This document shows, piece by piece, positions 17,790 to 27,987 of a stretch of DNA of 64,000 nucleotides. A program made the position numbers and the translations under genes. The stretch comes from Oribacterium sp. oral taxon 078 str. F0262 (GTDB lineage: Bacteria; Bacillota; Clostridia; Lachnospirales; Lachnospiraceae): assembly GCF_000160135.1 (NCBI RefSeq), contig NZ_GG729934.1:128499-192498 (forward strand), read 5' to 3'. Within the stretch, counting starts at the first letter, position 1; each line of letters starts with the position of its first letter. The notes below the pieces were generated by a model. That model ran no database searches. It saw nothing but the letters and a program-made list of their open reading frames with translations, and had not been told where the DNA came from.

Positions 17790-18944
17790 ATGAAAAGAAA
17801 GAGAAAACTCTGGCTGCTTTCGCTTCTGATCGGAAGCTTGGCCCTGATTCCCGCGGGGGGCTGTGCCTACGCGGATGGTCTGGAGGCGGAGACCGGCCCC
17901 GGCATCGACCTTTGGCAAAAGCACAGGATGAATCTGCACGCGGCGGATGAGAATGACTTTTCCGATCTCTTTACCGGTGTGAAGAACGGGGAGGATGTGC
18001 CGCTTCCGCAGGGCTATACCTTCAGCGAGGTCGGAACCTACAGCTACGATGATCTCTCCGCGGATCTGAACAAGCTGAAGACAGATTATCCCGAGATGGC
18101 GCTCGACTCCCTCGGAAAGACCGCGGACGGCAGAGAGCTCTACCACGTCGTGGTGGGGAATCCGAACGCAAAGCACAAGATTTTGGTTCACGCCGGGATC
18201 CACGCGAGGGAATATATCGTCTCCCAGGTCGCCATGCGGGAGATCGGAAGTCTTCTGAAGATGCAGAGGGAGGACTCGAAATACGGGGGGAAGAGCATGA
18301 AGAGCATGCTCCAAAACTGTGCCGTTCATTTCGTCCCGATGGCGGATCCGGATGGAATCGCCATCGTCCAGGGCGGACTGGGCTGTATCGGCTCCGAGGC
18401 TCTGAGGACTTCGATCCAGCAGATGATGGAGAAGGATAAGGTGACGGACCGGGAGAAGTACTATAAGACCTGGAAGAGCAATGCCCGCGGCGTAAATCTC
18501 AATAAAAATTTCGATGCGAACTGGCAGGATACCAACGATCGGAAGGGCTATCCGTCCAAGGACGAGTACAAGGGAGAGGCTGCGGAATCCGAGATCGAGT
18601 CGAAGGCACTCGCGGATCTGACGAGGAAGGAGCACTTCGATCAGACGATCAGCTATCACACGCAGGGAAAGGTGATCTACTGGTACTTCGGAGAGGGAAG
18701 CTATGTGAAGTCCGCCCGCAGACTCGCGGAGGTCGTGAAGAGAAATTCCGACTATGCAGTCAGTGATTACTATGTGCCGAATGAGGCGGGAGGCTTCAAG
18801 GACTGGGCGGAGCAGAAGCTGAATATCCCCTCTGTCACGATAGAGTGCGGGATCGGAACCAGCCCGGTCCCGGAGGAACAGATCAAAGAGATCTGGGACG
18901 GACAGAAGGGCATCCTCCCCGACCTTTTATACAGCTACAGCTAG
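17790..18944 (+). CDS. Secreted M14-family zinc carboxypeptidase
   Basis: A 384-residue M14 metallopeptidase. Residues 1-28 form a signal peptide (KRKRK, hydrophobic core, then AYA); a Cys near residue 25 (AGGC) could make it a lipoprotein but the lipobox is poor. The zinc ligands are in HAREY (HxxE, about residue 136-139) and SYHTQG (about 290), and the catalytic Glu is in TIECG near 350. Such enzymes trim C-terminal residues from peptides, including peptidoglycan stems. The Shine-Dalgarno GGAGG is 12 bases before the ATG, rather distant. A hairpin follows about 190 bases later. Confidence 0.88.
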   Translation: MKRKRKLWLLSLLIGSLALIPAGGCAYADGLEAETGPGIDLWQKHRMNLHAADENDFSDLFTGVKNGEDVPLPQGYTFSEVGTYSYDDLSADLNKLKTDYPEMALDSLGKTADGRELYHVVVGNPNAKHKILVHAGIHAREYIVSQVAMREIGSLLKMQREDSKYGGKSMKSMLQNCAVHFVPMADPDGIAIVQGGLGCIGSEALRTSIQQMMEKDKVTDREKYYKTWKSNARGVNLNKNFDANWQDTNDRKGYPSKDEYKGEAAESEIESKALADLTRKEHFDQTISYHTQGKVIYWYFGEGSYVKSARRLAEVVKRNSDYAVSDYYVPNEAGGFKDWAEQKLNIPSVTIECGIGTSPVPEEQIKEIWDGQKGILPDLLYSYS

Positions 18945-19131
18945 AAAAACGGATTCGCTGAGGCAGTGCTCCTGGCGCTTGCCGCTGTCTTTGGCTCTCA
19001 CGGTTTGAACGCCCGTCCTTTGGCATTCAGCGGCTCAAAAGAAAGGATCGCTGTATAAGACGGACTGTTTCGGAAGCAGCGGATCGGCAGAAGGGGCGGA
19101 GGAGGCTTTCTCGGCTTAGCTCGCTTTTAAG
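18945..19131. other. Non-coding stretch after the M14 gene
   Basis: No gene, RNA or promoter that I can support between the M14 stop and the hairpin beginning at 19132. The sequence is of ordinary composition. Confidence 0.4.
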
Positions 19132-19161
19132 AGGGCGCTTTCTGAGAGGAAAGCGCCCTTT
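19132..19161 (+). terminator. Hairpin, probable terminator before glnS
   Basis: A perfect 11-bp stem (AGGGCGCTTTC with GAAAGCGCCCT) and a six-base loop. Only three T follow, so termination efficiency is uncertain. It separates the M14 gene from the glnS promoter. Confidence 0.6.
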
Positions 19162-19196
19162 ATCGCGCTTCGAATGTGGATTTCCGCCCGGAATGC

Positions 19197-19225
19197 TTGC
19201 GCTATCCGGCGTTTCGTTTTATGAT
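19197..19225 (+). promoter_or_regulatory. Promoter of glnS
   Basis: TTGCGC (19197-19202) and TATGAT (19220-19225) with a 17-base spacer, about 70 bases upstream of the GTG start. Confidence 0.65.
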
Positions 19226-19294
19226 AGACAAAATTTCCACATGTCCTGGCCGCCCTGCTGCGGCGGAAGAGATCATGAATCGGGAGGAGCGAAA

Positions 19295-20998
19295 GTGGCG
19301 GATACAGAAGAGAAAAGGCCCGCGGAGAGCGCGGCGGAATCCAGAAATTTTATCGAGCAGGAGATCGACAGGGATCTGAGGGAGGGAAGATACCATGAGG
19401 TGAAGACCCGCTTCCCCCCGGAGCCAAACGGCTACCTCCATATCGGACACGCGAAGTCCATCCTTTTGAACTACGGGATCGCGGAAAAATACGGGGGGAG
19501 CTTCAATCTCCGCTTTGACGACACCAATCCGACGAAGGAAAAGACGGAGTTTGTGGATTCCATCCGCCGGGATGTCGAGTGGCTGGGGGCGGATTTCGGA
19601 GACCGCCTCTTCTTTGCCTCCGATTATTTTGACATTATGTATGAGAAGGCGCTCCTTCTGATCCGAAAGGGGAAGGCCTTTGTCGATGAGCTCAGCGCGG
19701 AGGAGATCCGGGAGTACCGCGGGGATCTCCACCATCCCGGCCGAGAGAGCCCCTTCCGGGACCGCCCGGCGGAGGAGAGCCTCCGCCTCTTTGAGGCGAT
19801 GCGGGACGGAAGCTTCCGGGACGGGGAGCGCACGCTCCGCGCAAAGATCGATATGGCGAGCTCCAATATCAATATGAGGGATCCGGTTCTCTACCGGGTG
19901 GCGCATAAAAGCCATCACAATACCGGGGACAAATGGTGCATCTATCCGATGTACGACTTCGCGCATCCGATCGAGGATGCCGTGGAGGGGATCACGCATT
20001 CGCTCTGCACCCTGGAATTTGAGGACCACCGGCCGCTCTACGACTGGGTCGTGAGAGAGTGTGAATTCGCGGAGCCGCCGCGGCAGATCGAATTCGCGAA
20101 GCTCTACCTCACAAATGTCGTCACGGGGAAGCGCTACATCAAGAAGCTGGTGGAGGACGGAGTGGTGGATGGCTGGGATGATCCCCGGCTTGTGACCATC
20201 GCGGCGCTCAGGAGGAGGGGCTATACACCGGAGAGCCTGAAGCGCTTCATAGAGCTCTCCGGCATTTCCAAGGCGAATTCCTCCTGCGACTTCTCTCTCC
20301 TCGAGTACTGCATCCGGGAGGATCTGAAGGAGAAGCGCCCGAGACTCATGGCGGTGCTGGATCCCGTAAAGCTTGTGATCGATAATTATCCGAAGGGGCA
20401 GAGCGAGCTTCTCACGATTCCGAACAATCTGGAGAATGAAGCGCTCGGGAGCCGGGAGCTCAGCTTTTCCGGGGAGCTTTGGATCGAGAGAGAGGATTTC
20501 ATGATCGAGCCCCCGAAGAAGTACAAAAGGCTCTATCCGGGCAATGAGGTCCGCCTCATGGGGGCCTACTTCGTGCGCTGCACCGGATATGAGACCGATG
20601 CCTCGGGGAAGGTCACGCTCATCCACGCAAGCTATGATCCAAAGACCAAGTCCGGCAGCGGCTTCGAGGGGCGGAAGGTCAAGGGCACGATCCATTGGCT
20701 GGACGCAAAGAGCGCGGAGAGAGCGGAGGTCCGTCTCTATGAGCAGCTGATCGATGAGGAGAAGGGAAAGCTCAACGAGGACGGAAGTCTGAATTTCAAC
20801 AGGAACTCCCTGACGGTGCTGAAGGATTCTTATGTGGAACCCGCTCTCAAAAGAGCGAAGCCCTCTGAGAGCTTCCAGTTTGTGCGAAACGGCTATTTCT
20901 GCGTGGACTGCAGGGATTCCTCGGAGGGAAATCCCGTATTTAACCGGATCGTCTCCCTGAAGTCGAGCTTCCGGCTTCCAAAGGGCGAAGAGAGATAA
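19295..20998 (+). CDS. glnS: Glutaminyl-tRNA synthetase
   Basis: GlnRS, 567 residues, a class I synthetase charging tRNA-Gln with glutamine. The first signature [15 protein letters not shown] (HIGH) is near residue 40, the GWDDPRL and LRRRGYT segments are present, and the anticodon-binding beta-barrel domains occupy the last 230 residues ending [12 protein letters not shown]. The KMSKS loop is degenerate, reading VTGKRYI where enterobacterial GlnRS has VMSKR. The GTG start has GGAGG seven bases upstream; earlier in-frame starts lack a site. Many Bacillota lack GlnRS and use GatCAB, so its presence is informative. Confidence 0.95.
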   Translation: MADTEEKRPAESAAESRNFIEQEIDRDLREGRYHEVKTRFPPEPNGYLHIGHAKSILLNYGIAEKYGGSFNLRFDDTNPTKEKTEFVDSIRRDVEWLGADFGDRLFFASDYFDIMYEKALLLIRKGKAFVDELSAEEIREYRGDLHHPGRESPFRDRPAEESLRLFEAMRDGSFRDGERTLRAKIDMASSNINMRDPVLYRVAHKSHHNTGDKWCIYPMYDFAHPIEDAVEGITHSLCTLEFEDHRPLYDWVVRECEFAEPPRQIEFAKLYLTNVVTGKRYIKKLVEDGVVDGWDDPRLVTIAALRRRGYTPESLKRFIELSGISKANSSCDFSLLEYCIREDLKEKRPRLMAVLDPVKLVIDNYPKGQSELLTIPNNLENEALGSRELSFSGELWIEREDFMIEPPKKYKRLYPGNEVRLMGAYFVRCTGYETDASGKVTLIHASYDPKTKSGSGFEGRKVKGTIHWLDAKSAERAEVRLYEQLIDEEKGKLNEDGSLNFNRNSLTVLKDSYVEPALKRAKPSESFQFVRNGYFCVDCRDSSEGNPVFNRIVSLKSSFRLPKGEER

Positions 20999-21001
20999 AT
21001 A

Positions 21002-21025
21002 GGACGCCGCAATATTGCGGCGTCC
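21002..21025. repeat. Perfect 24-base palindrome after glnS
   Basis: Arms GGACGCCGCAAT and ATTGCGGCGTCC meet with no spacer, four bases after the glnS stop. No T-tract follows, so this is not a standard terminator; it could stabilise the mRNA end or bind a dimeric protein. Confidence 0.6.
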
Positions 21026-21100
21026 ACAGCGATGGATAGGGACCGCTTTTTCGGATTCTGAAGAGCGGTTCGAGGATTGGATTCATACGGAGGAGAAGAG

Positions 21101-21862
21101 ATGGGAAAGAAAAGAGGCCTGGGGGGACTTTTGAGCGCGGCGGCGCTGCTTGGCGCCGGAGCGGCGATCGCATCGTATTTTTATAAATATCAGAAATTTT
21201 CCGATGAGGTCGATCAGGATTTCACGGATGTCGTGGGCTCCGCCTCGGAGGTGAAGGAATCCGCAAAGCGCTCCTACACCGTACTCAAAAATTCAAAGAA
21301 TTCCGAGGATCTGAAGGCGGCGGCGCGGGATCTTGGCTATGCGGCGAAGAATCTCGCCATTGATACGAAAAACCTCGCGGTGGACGCCGGAAAGGACGCC
21401 TACCGACAGGTGAGAGAGGCGCTGGACAGCCGTTTCTCCGGTGCCAAGAAGGAGGCGGAGGATGTGGAATCCGATGATTCTCCGCTGGAGGAGCCCGAGA
21501 TAGAGGTGGAATTCTACCACGCGGGAGGACCGGCTGAGACCGCGCTTTCTGCCTCTTCCCATCAGGCCGCGGAGCGTCCTGACGCGCTTTCCGCCTCTTC
21601 CCATCAGACAGCGGGCGTCTCCGTTTCTTCCCATCAGGCGGAGGGCGTCTCCGCCGGGGCTTTTGCTTCGGCGAATCCTGCGGACAGTGTCCCTGCAAGG
21701 CCATCTGTTTCGACGGATCCTGCGGTCGGCGTTTCCGCCGGCATTTCTTCCCCCGCAAATCCTGCGGATCGGGTAAATCCCGCAGCGGGGCTTTCCCCGG
21801 CATCTTCTGCTCCTTCGGACGGGGCAGAGCGAAGCGACAGAGAAAAGGAGAGTGCGGATTGA
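21101..21862 (+). CDS. Small membrane-anchored protein with Ser/Ala/Pro repeat tail
   Basis: A 253-residue protein of no family that I can name. An N-terminal helix (about residues 8-26, AAALLGAGAAIASYF) anchors it. Residues 30-125 form an amphipathic, YtxH-like helical stretch with repeated AAKNLAIDTKNLAVDAGKDAY units. From residue 150 the tail is low-complexity and carries three imperfect copies of SASSHQ plus ANPAD and GVSAG repeats. GGAGGAGAAGAG precedes the ATG, chosen over an upstream in-frame start. Its TGA shares one base with the luxS ATG, so it is coupled to luxS. Confidence 0.7.
   Translation: MGKKRGLGGLLSAAALLGAGAAIASYFYKYQKFSDEVDQDFTDVVGSASEVKESAKRSYTVLKNSKNSEDLKAAARDLGYAAKNLAIDTKNLAVDAGKDAYRQVREALDSRFSGAKKEAEDVESDDSPLEEPEIEVEFYHAGGPAETALSASSHQAAERPDALSASSHQTAGVSVSSHQAEGVSAGAFASANPADSVPARPSVSTDPAVGVSAGISSPANPADRVNPAAGLSPASSAPSDGAERSDREKESAD
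21547..21650 (+). repeat. Three imperfect copies of a TCTTCCCATCAGGC-type unit
   Basis: Within the tail of the upstream gene, DNA copies of GCCTCTTCCCATCAG recur at about 21552 and 21594, with a variant near 21627. Unit spacing is about 42 and 33 bases. They encode the SASSHQ repeats and could expand or contract by slippage. Confidence 0.55.
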
Positions 21863-22341
21863 TGGAGAAGATCACGAGCTTTACGGTGAATCACCTGCTC
21901 CTTGAGCCGGGAGTCTATGTCTCCAGGATAGACCGCGTGGGGACAGAGAGCGTCACGAGCTTTGATCTTCGCTTCACTTCTCCGAATCGAGAGCCGGTCA
22001 TGAATACCGCCCCGGTGCACGCGATCGAGCATCTCGCGGCGACCTTTCTCCGAAATAATCCGGAGTGGAAGGATCGGGTGCTCTATTTCGGCCCGATGGG
22101 CTGCCGGACCGGCTTCTACCTTCTTCTTCTGGGAGAGCATCACCCTGAGGAGATCCTTCCCCTTTTGAAGCGCTGCTGCCGTTTCATCCTGGACTTTTCG
22201 GGGGAGATCCCCGGTGCGAGACCGAGAGACTGCGGAAACTACAGCGATATGAATCTCGATATGGCGAAGTGGTGGGCGGGGCGTTACCTCAGAGAGACGC
22301 TGGAGCGGATCGATGAGGCGCACATGAATTACCCGGATTAG
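21862..22341 (+). CDS. luxS: S-ribosylhomocysteine lyase (autoinducer-2 synthesis)
   Basis: LuxS, 159 residues, cleaves S-ribosylhomocysteine to homocysteine and the AI-2 precursor DPD. The metal-binding motif HAIEH gives His53 and His57 with catalytic Glu56. Catalytic Cys81 is in GPMGCRTG and the third metal ligand Cys124 in RDCGNY. All key residues are present, so the enzyme should be active. It is coupled to the membrane protein upstream and lies nine bases before dapL, so methyl-cycle recycling shares a transcript with lysine/DAP synthesis. Confidence 0.97.
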   Translation: MEKITSFTVNHLLLEPGVYVSRIDRVGTESVTSFDLRFTSPNREPVMNTAPVHAIEHLAATFLRNNPEWKDRVLYFGPMGCRTGFYLLLLGEHHPEEILPLLKRCCRFILDFSGEIPGARPRDCGNYSDMNLDMAKWWAGRYLRETLERIDEAHMNYPD

Positions 22342-22350
22342 GAGGAAAGA

Positions 22351-23541
22351 ATGGCGGCAGAGATCAACAAACACTACCTGGAGCTGAAGGAGAGCTATCT
22401 TTTCTCGGAGATCGCAAGGCGCATCCGGGAATGGCAGGCGGAAAACCCGGACAGAGCGGGAGAACTCATCCGCATGGGGATCGGGGATGTCACCCGCCCC
22501 CTTCCCGGGGCCGTTGTGGACGCGATGATTCACGCTGCCTCCGAGATGGGAAGGGCGGAGAGCTTCCGCGGCTACGGACCGGAACAGGGCTATGACTTTC
22601 TGCGGGAAAAGATCCGGGGATATTATGAGGGCTTCGGTGTAAGCCTCAAGGAGCAGGAGATCTTCATCTCCGACGGGGCGAAATCAGACCTTGGAAACAT
22701 CCTGGACATCATGGGGGAGAAGAGCAGAGTCCTCGTGACCGATCCGGTCTATCCGGTCTATGTCGATACCAATGTCATGGCGGGACACAGCATCCGCTAT
22801 GCCCTGTCCGGAGAGGAGAACGACTTCCTGCCGATGCCGAGGGAGGACTATGCCGCGGACCTCATCTATCTCTGTTCTCCCAACAATCCCACCGGCGCGG
22901 TCTACGACAGGGCGCAGCTTTCCGCCTGGGTGGACTTCGCGCGAGAGAGAGGATCCATCATCCTCTTTGACTCCGCCTACGAGTGCTTCGTCACGGGGGA
23001 TCTCCCCCACTCTGTCTATGAGATCGAGGGCGCAAAGGAGGCCGCGATCGAATTTTGCAGCTTCTCGAAGAAGGCGGGCTTTACGGGCACAAGATGCGGC
23101 TATACCGTCGTCCCCGAGGAGCTCAAGCGGGATAATGTGATGCTGAACCGGCTTTGGCTCAGGAGGCAGACGACGAAATTCAACGGCGTGTGCTACATCG
23201 TGCAAAGGGGCGCAGAGGCGGTCTTCAGCGAGGAAGGAAAGAAGCAGATCGAGGAGAATATTTCCTACTACCGGGAGAATGCCAGGATCATAACGGAGAC
23301 CCTGGACCGGCTCGGAATCTATTATACCGGAGGGAAAAACTCCCCCTATGTCTGGATGAAAGCTCCTTTTGGCCTCTCCTCCTGGGATTTCTTCGACAGA
23401 CTCTTAAATGAGTGCCGCGTCGTCGGGACGCCGGGGGAGGGATTCGGGAAAAGCGGAGAAGGATATTTCCGCCTGACGGCCTTCTCCACGAAGGAAAATA
23501 CCAAAGAGGCGATGCGGCGGATGGAAACGCTTTTCCGCTGA
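22351..23541 (+). CDS. dapL: LL-diaminopimelate aminotransferase
   Basis: DapL, 396 residues, a fold-type I PLP enzyme that makes LL-diaminopimelate directly from tetrahydrodipicolinate, for lysine and peptidoglycan. The N-terminus [20 protein letters not shown] and the [10 protein letters not shown] segment are diagnostic. The PLP lysine lies in [15 protein letters not shown] (about residue 240) and the phosphate/PLP-binding SPNNPTGA is present. AGGAGG-like sequence precedes the ATG. Use of DapL implies the aminotransferase variant of the DAP pathway. Confidence 0.96.
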   Translation: MAAEINKHYLELKESYLFSEIARRIREWQAENPDRAGELIRMGIGDVTRPLPGAVVDAMIHAASEMGRAESFRGYGPEQGYDFLREKIRGYYEGFGVSLKEQEIFISDGAKSDLGNILDIMGEKSRVLVTDPVYPVYVDTNVMAGHSIRYALSGEENDFLPMPREDYAADLIYLCSPNNPTGAVYDRAQLSAWVDFARERGSIILFDSAYECFVTGDLPHSVYEIEGAKEAAIEFCSFSKKAGFTGTRCGYTVVPEELKRDNVMLNRLWLRRQTTKFNGVCYIVQRGAEAVFSEEGKKQIEENISYYRENARIITETLDRLGIYYTGGKNSPYVWMKAPFGLSSWDFFDRLLNECRVVGTPGEGFGKSGEGYFRLTAFSTKENTKEAMRRMETLFR

Positions 23542-23737
23542 GACGACCTCGGATAGGGGCGTTTCGATCTTCCGTTTGCCCGTCCAACGCCGGGCGGACA
23601 AACGGCAGAAAAGGCGGCATAGTAAATAGCGAAAAAAGGCGTCAGAAAACAGCCTCTAACCGAACTTGGCTGCAGAGGGGAAGCATCCCCTCAGTTTTTT
23701 CCGCATCCGTTTTTGGAAGAAAGCTGCCGCTTTGGGC
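23542..23737. other. Non-coding stretch after dapL
   Basis: No supported gene or regulatory element between the dapL stop and the terminator starting at 23738. Open frames here lack ribosome sites and family features. Confidence 0.4.
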
Positions 23738-23770
23738 TCAGACAATGCCATAAGGCATTGAGGATTTTTT
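23738..23770 (+). terminator. Probable terminator of the luxS-dapL transcript
   Basis: A CAATGCC/GGCATTG stem with an ATAA loop, extendable by flanking CTC/GAG, followed by GAGGA and six T. It is about 200 bases past dapL. Confidence 0.65.
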
Positions 23771-23942
23771 ACTTTATACCATAAGCGATAAGCAATAAAA
23801 AGAATAATAAAGGGAAGACGCCTGCTTTTCCTCGACCCTGAACATTTTCCTGAGCGCTGTTCTATAAAAAGAGATTCTTCCAAAACGGGATGGGACGGAA
23901 GATATGAGATGAAACGGATCGATAAAGGAAGGGAAGGGGAGC
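23771..23942. other. AT-rich intergenic stretch
   Basis: An A-rich spacer between the dapL terminator and the 3' end of the minus-strand DIP1984-like gene. I see no feature in it. Confidence 0.4.
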
Positions 23943-24464
23943 TCAGTCCGGGAGCTCGAATTCCATCTTAACCGTCGTATTCACAAGGTCAAGAGCGGTC
24001 TGAATCTTTCTCAGCTCGTCGGAAATCCTCCTGTAGTCCTCCTTCGCCTTTTCTACGGAATAGTTCGTATAGGAATAGTCGATGACGGTGCTGCTGCCGA
24101 TGCCGCCGATCGAGCTTCTCTGCTTCGGAAGGCGGTTCTGCATGGGATACAGTCTGTTTCGCATTTCCGTGAGCTGCGGGATATAAACCAGCACCTGGTC
24201 AATCGTCATCCCGCTGTCCCCGACCATGTGAGAGCTGTTAAAGCAGTTGACGGCGTGCTTTAGGATCCGGATCTTCCGGTCATAGCTTTCCAGGATGCTC
24301 TGCGTTTCCTCGTAGTTATATGCGGGGCGGACGGATTCGATGTCTTCTCCGAGAGAAGCATTGAATACCGAGCTCTGCCGCTCATTGGAGAGGACGAGAT
24401 TCTTTTCCTCCAGAAGCTTTTTCAGAATCTTTGACGCTTCCGCCGATGTGACAAGATATTTCAT
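23943..24464 (-). CDS. Hypothetical coiled-coil protein, possibly DIP1984-like
   Basis: A 173-residue cytoplasmic helical protein. Residues 1-30 and 115-165 look like amphipathic helices, and the layout (helix, NRL/RNRLYPMQNRLP segment, final DELRKIQTALDLVNTTVKMEF helix) resembles the DIP1984/septicolysin-like family, which has no established function. That family assignment is tentative. GGAGGG lies seven bases before this ATG, so I prefer it over a longer frame upstream. It is separated from the wall-binding protein gene by that gene's terminator. Confidence 0.6.
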   Translation of the reverse strand: MKYLVTSAEASKILKKLLEEKNLVLSNERQSSVFNASLGEDIESVRPAYNYEETQSILESYDRKIRILKHAVNCFNSSHMVGDSGMTIDQVLVYIPQLTEMRNRLYPMQNRLPKQRSSIGGIGSSTVIDYSYTNYSVEKAKEDYRRISDELRKIQTALDLVNTTVKMEFELPD

Positions 24465-24614
24465 GCTGTCTCCCTCCTCTACCCCTGAAGCGGTCCGCCC
24501 GAAATCCTTCCTCTGTTCAAAGCGGCCGGAACGAGGATTCCTCCCCGTTTTTCGCCTGTTCGGAAGATTCGGAACGCGAAAGCTTTCGCACAGTCTTTCG
24601 GGGATTCTCCCGGG

Positions 24615-24649
24615 AAAAACAGAGCAGCGTGGGCTTTCCCGCGCTGCTC
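24615..24649 (-). terminator. Terminator of the secreted wall-binding protein gene
   Basis: On the minus strand the stem GAGCAGCG/CGCTGCTC with inner GGG/CCC and a short AAAG-type loop is followed by TGTTTTT. It lies about 115 bases past the stop of the gene at 24765. Confidence 0.85.
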
Positions 24650-24764
24650 CTCCCCCCATTCGATCAATCCGTCCTATCCCGGGATCCGTTTTCCTTATGG
24701 AAGCTGCCTGAAGCTGCGCTTCAGAACTGCGAACTGCGCAGCTTCCCCGTCTTTTTCCCTGAGC

Positions 24765-25166
24765 TTAGCCTACCCAGACGCCGTTTCCGTCGACGTGGTA
24801 GTTGTCCGGAGTGAGCTTATTCATATAGAGAGAGCCGACAGGCTGAGAGGAAGCACGCTGCACGGCAAAATAGTACCACTCATAGTTGATTCTCTGCCAG
24901 CCGGTCAGCATCACACCGTTTGCGCCGATGTAGTACCACTGATGCTGGCTCACGACCCAGCCCTTCCACAGTCCTCCGGACTCGTCGTTCGCGAAGGACC
25001 AGGATCCGTCTCTGTTCTGAATCCAGTGTCCGTTCGTCTCAGCGGTCATCGTCGAGGAGCCGCCGAAGCCCTGAGCGAGCCCCTTGGGACTTTCAGCGAA
25101 GGCCGGAACTACACTGGCCGCCGTCATCATTGCCGCAAGCATCATCACAAGGATCTTTTTTTTCAT
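24765..25166 (-). CDS. Secreted small protein with cell-wall-binding repeats
   Basis: A 133-residue exported protein. Residues 1-25 are a clear signal peptide ending AFAE. The mature part holds about three aromatic repeats of the choline/cell-wall-binding type (GHWIQNRDGSWSFA, GWVVSQHQWYYIGANG, GWQRINYEWYYFAV) and ends DGNGVWVG. There is no enzymatic domain, so it is probably a wall-attached or surface-displayed protein. GGAGG precedes the chosen ATG. A strong promoter, a leader hairpin and a strong terminator show a single-gene, well-expressed unit. Confidence 0.85.
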   Translation of the reverse strand: MKKKILVMMLAAMMTAASVVPAFAESPKGLAQGFGGSSTMTAETNGHWIQNRDGSWSFANDESGGLWKGWVVSQHQWYYIGANGVMLTGWQRINYEWYYFAVQRASSQPVGSLYMNKLTPDNYHVDGNGVWVG

Positions 25167-25207
25167 AATAGGATAGCCTCCATTTCTCGTGGTCTCTGAA
25201 TGCCGTA

Positions 25208-25227
25208 ATTCCGCATCAGGGCGGAAT
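25208..25227 (-). other. Leader hairpin of the wall-binding protein mRNA
   Basis: On the minus strand ATTCCGC and GCGGAAT form a seven-pair stem with a six-base loop just downstream of the promoter. It may stabilise the 5' end of the mRNA. Confidence 0.45.
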
Positions 25228-25248
25228 CCTGCCTTCTGCAACAATTTC

Positions 25249-25276
25249 ATTATACCCGATTTTCTCAGATAGACAA
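25249..25276 (-). promoter_or_regulatory. Promoter of the wall-binding protein gene
   Basis: On the minus strand TTGTCT (25271-25276) and TATAAT (25249-25254) with a 16-base spacer. Confidence 0.75.
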
Positions 25277-25327
25277 TATGCGATTCGTTTACGAAAGATT
25301 ACAAAAACACAGAAAGTTCATACTTTG

Positions 25328-25354
25328 TTAGCACTCAGAGCTTGACACTGCTAA
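25328..25354 (+). promoter_or_regulatory. CIRCE operator (HrcA site) of groESL
   Basis: The left half TTAGCACTC is a perfect CIRCE half-site. After nine bases the right half reads CACTGCTAA, two mismatches from GAGTGCTAA. It overlaps the groESL -35 box, so HrcA binding would block the promoter. Confidence 0.88.
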
Positions 25355-25370
25355 TAGAAGGGGCTATAAT
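25342..25370 (+). promoter_or_regulatory. Consensus promoter of groESL
   Basis: TTGACA (25342-25347) and TATAAT (25365-25370) with a 17-base spacer: a perfect sigma-A promoter lying partly within the CIRCE element. Confidence 0.92.
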
Positions 25371-25458
25371 AGCGCTTGTTCTGAAAAAGATTCCAAGCAA
25401 TGCGGCTTTCGGCTGCGCATTGTGAGAAGGGATGCTGGAATATAAGAGGAGGTTTGTT

Positions 25459-25746
25459 ATGAAGCTGGTTCCGTTGTTTGACAGGGTTGTGCTGGAGAAG
25501 GAGAAGATGGAGGAGACCACGAAGAGCGGGATCGTGCTCCCCGGTCAGGACGATAAGGAGAAGCCGGGCCAGGCGGTGGTCATCGCGGTCGGCCCGGGCG
25601 GAGTGATCGATGGGAAGGAAGTAAAGATGCAGGTCAAGGAAGGACAGCATGTCATCTTTTCCAAGTACGCGGGCTCCGAGGTGGAGATCGAGGGCAGGAA
25701 GTACACCGTCGTGAAGCAGAGCGATATTCTTGCGGTAGTGGAATAA
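25459..25746 (+). CDS. groES: Co-chaperonin GroES
   Basis: GroES, 95 residues, the heptameric lid of the GroEL chaperonin. It starts MKLVPLFDRVVLEK, carries the mobile-loop segment (EETTKSGIVLPG) and ends DILAVVE. AGGAGG six bases before the ATG decides the start. groEL follows after a 151-base A-rich gap. Heat-shock control through CIRCE/HrcA is evident from the promoter region. Confidence 0.97.
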   Translation: MKLVPLFDRVVLEKEKMEETTKSGIVLPGQDDKEKPGQAVVIAVGPGGVIDGKEVKMQVKEGQHVIFSKYAGSEVEIEGRKYTVVKQSDILAVVE

Positions 25747-25855
25747 GCTTTGCACGGCGCTTAGCTTAGCTGCCGGGAGCACTTCCTTTAAGAATAAATC
25801 AGCATTTTCGAAGAGAAAATCCCCGGAAAAGACAGTCAGGGACAGAAAAAGATAG

Positions 25856-27523
<1,668 letters not shown>

Positions 27524-27575
27524 GGCCTGCCTTTTAGGCCGCCGGGTGCAGCGAAAGCGTTCCAAAGAGAAGAAG

Positions 27576-27595
27576 GGCCTCCCGAACGGGAGGCC
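27576..27595. repeat. Perfect hairpin after groEL without T-tract
   Basis: GGCCTCCCG and CGGGAGGCC flank AA, 52 bases after the groEL stop. No T run follows, so it is more likely an mRNA 3' stabiliser or weak terminator. Confidence 0.55.
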
Positions 27596-27926
27596 GGCGG
27601 AAGTCTCAGGCTCAGGCAGGAAACTTCGCCAAACGCTGCATCCATCAGTCAGGGCTTAAAAAAAGAGGGAGAGCGGGCAGTCGAAAAGGACGGCTGTCTG
27701 CTCCCCTTCTTTTTGCCGTATACCGGGGGAAGACGCTTTGTATCAGATAAGTATTAAAGCCATGGAGGATTCCGCTTTGTTCCGTTCCGTTTCGTGTCTT
27801 TCCAGGCTTTGACTTTTGCGCTTTGAGATTTTTAATGGGGGGATGGGTGCCGGGCCGGGACTTCAAGGGGGCTTCCCTTTGTAAAGAAAAGCAGGACGCG
27901 GAGGATGCGGGGAAGGGGATTGCTTC
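27596..27926. other. Non-coding gap between groESL and the DUF6106-like gene
   Basis: No supported gene. A minus-strand open frame across 27645-27944 has no ribosome site or recognisable domain. The downstream promoter is given separately. Confidence 0.45.
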
Positions 27927-27955
27927 TTGCGCGTGCTCCGGCAAAAGGGTATACT
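27927..27955 (+). promoter_or_regulatory. Promoter of the DUF6106-like gene
   Basis: TTGCGC (27927-27932) and TATACT (27950-27955) with a 17-base spacer, 32 bases before the start codon. The -35 matches the one found for glnS. Confidence 0.55.
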
Positions 27956-27987
27956 GATAGCAGTATCGGAGAGGAGAGAAAAGGGCG

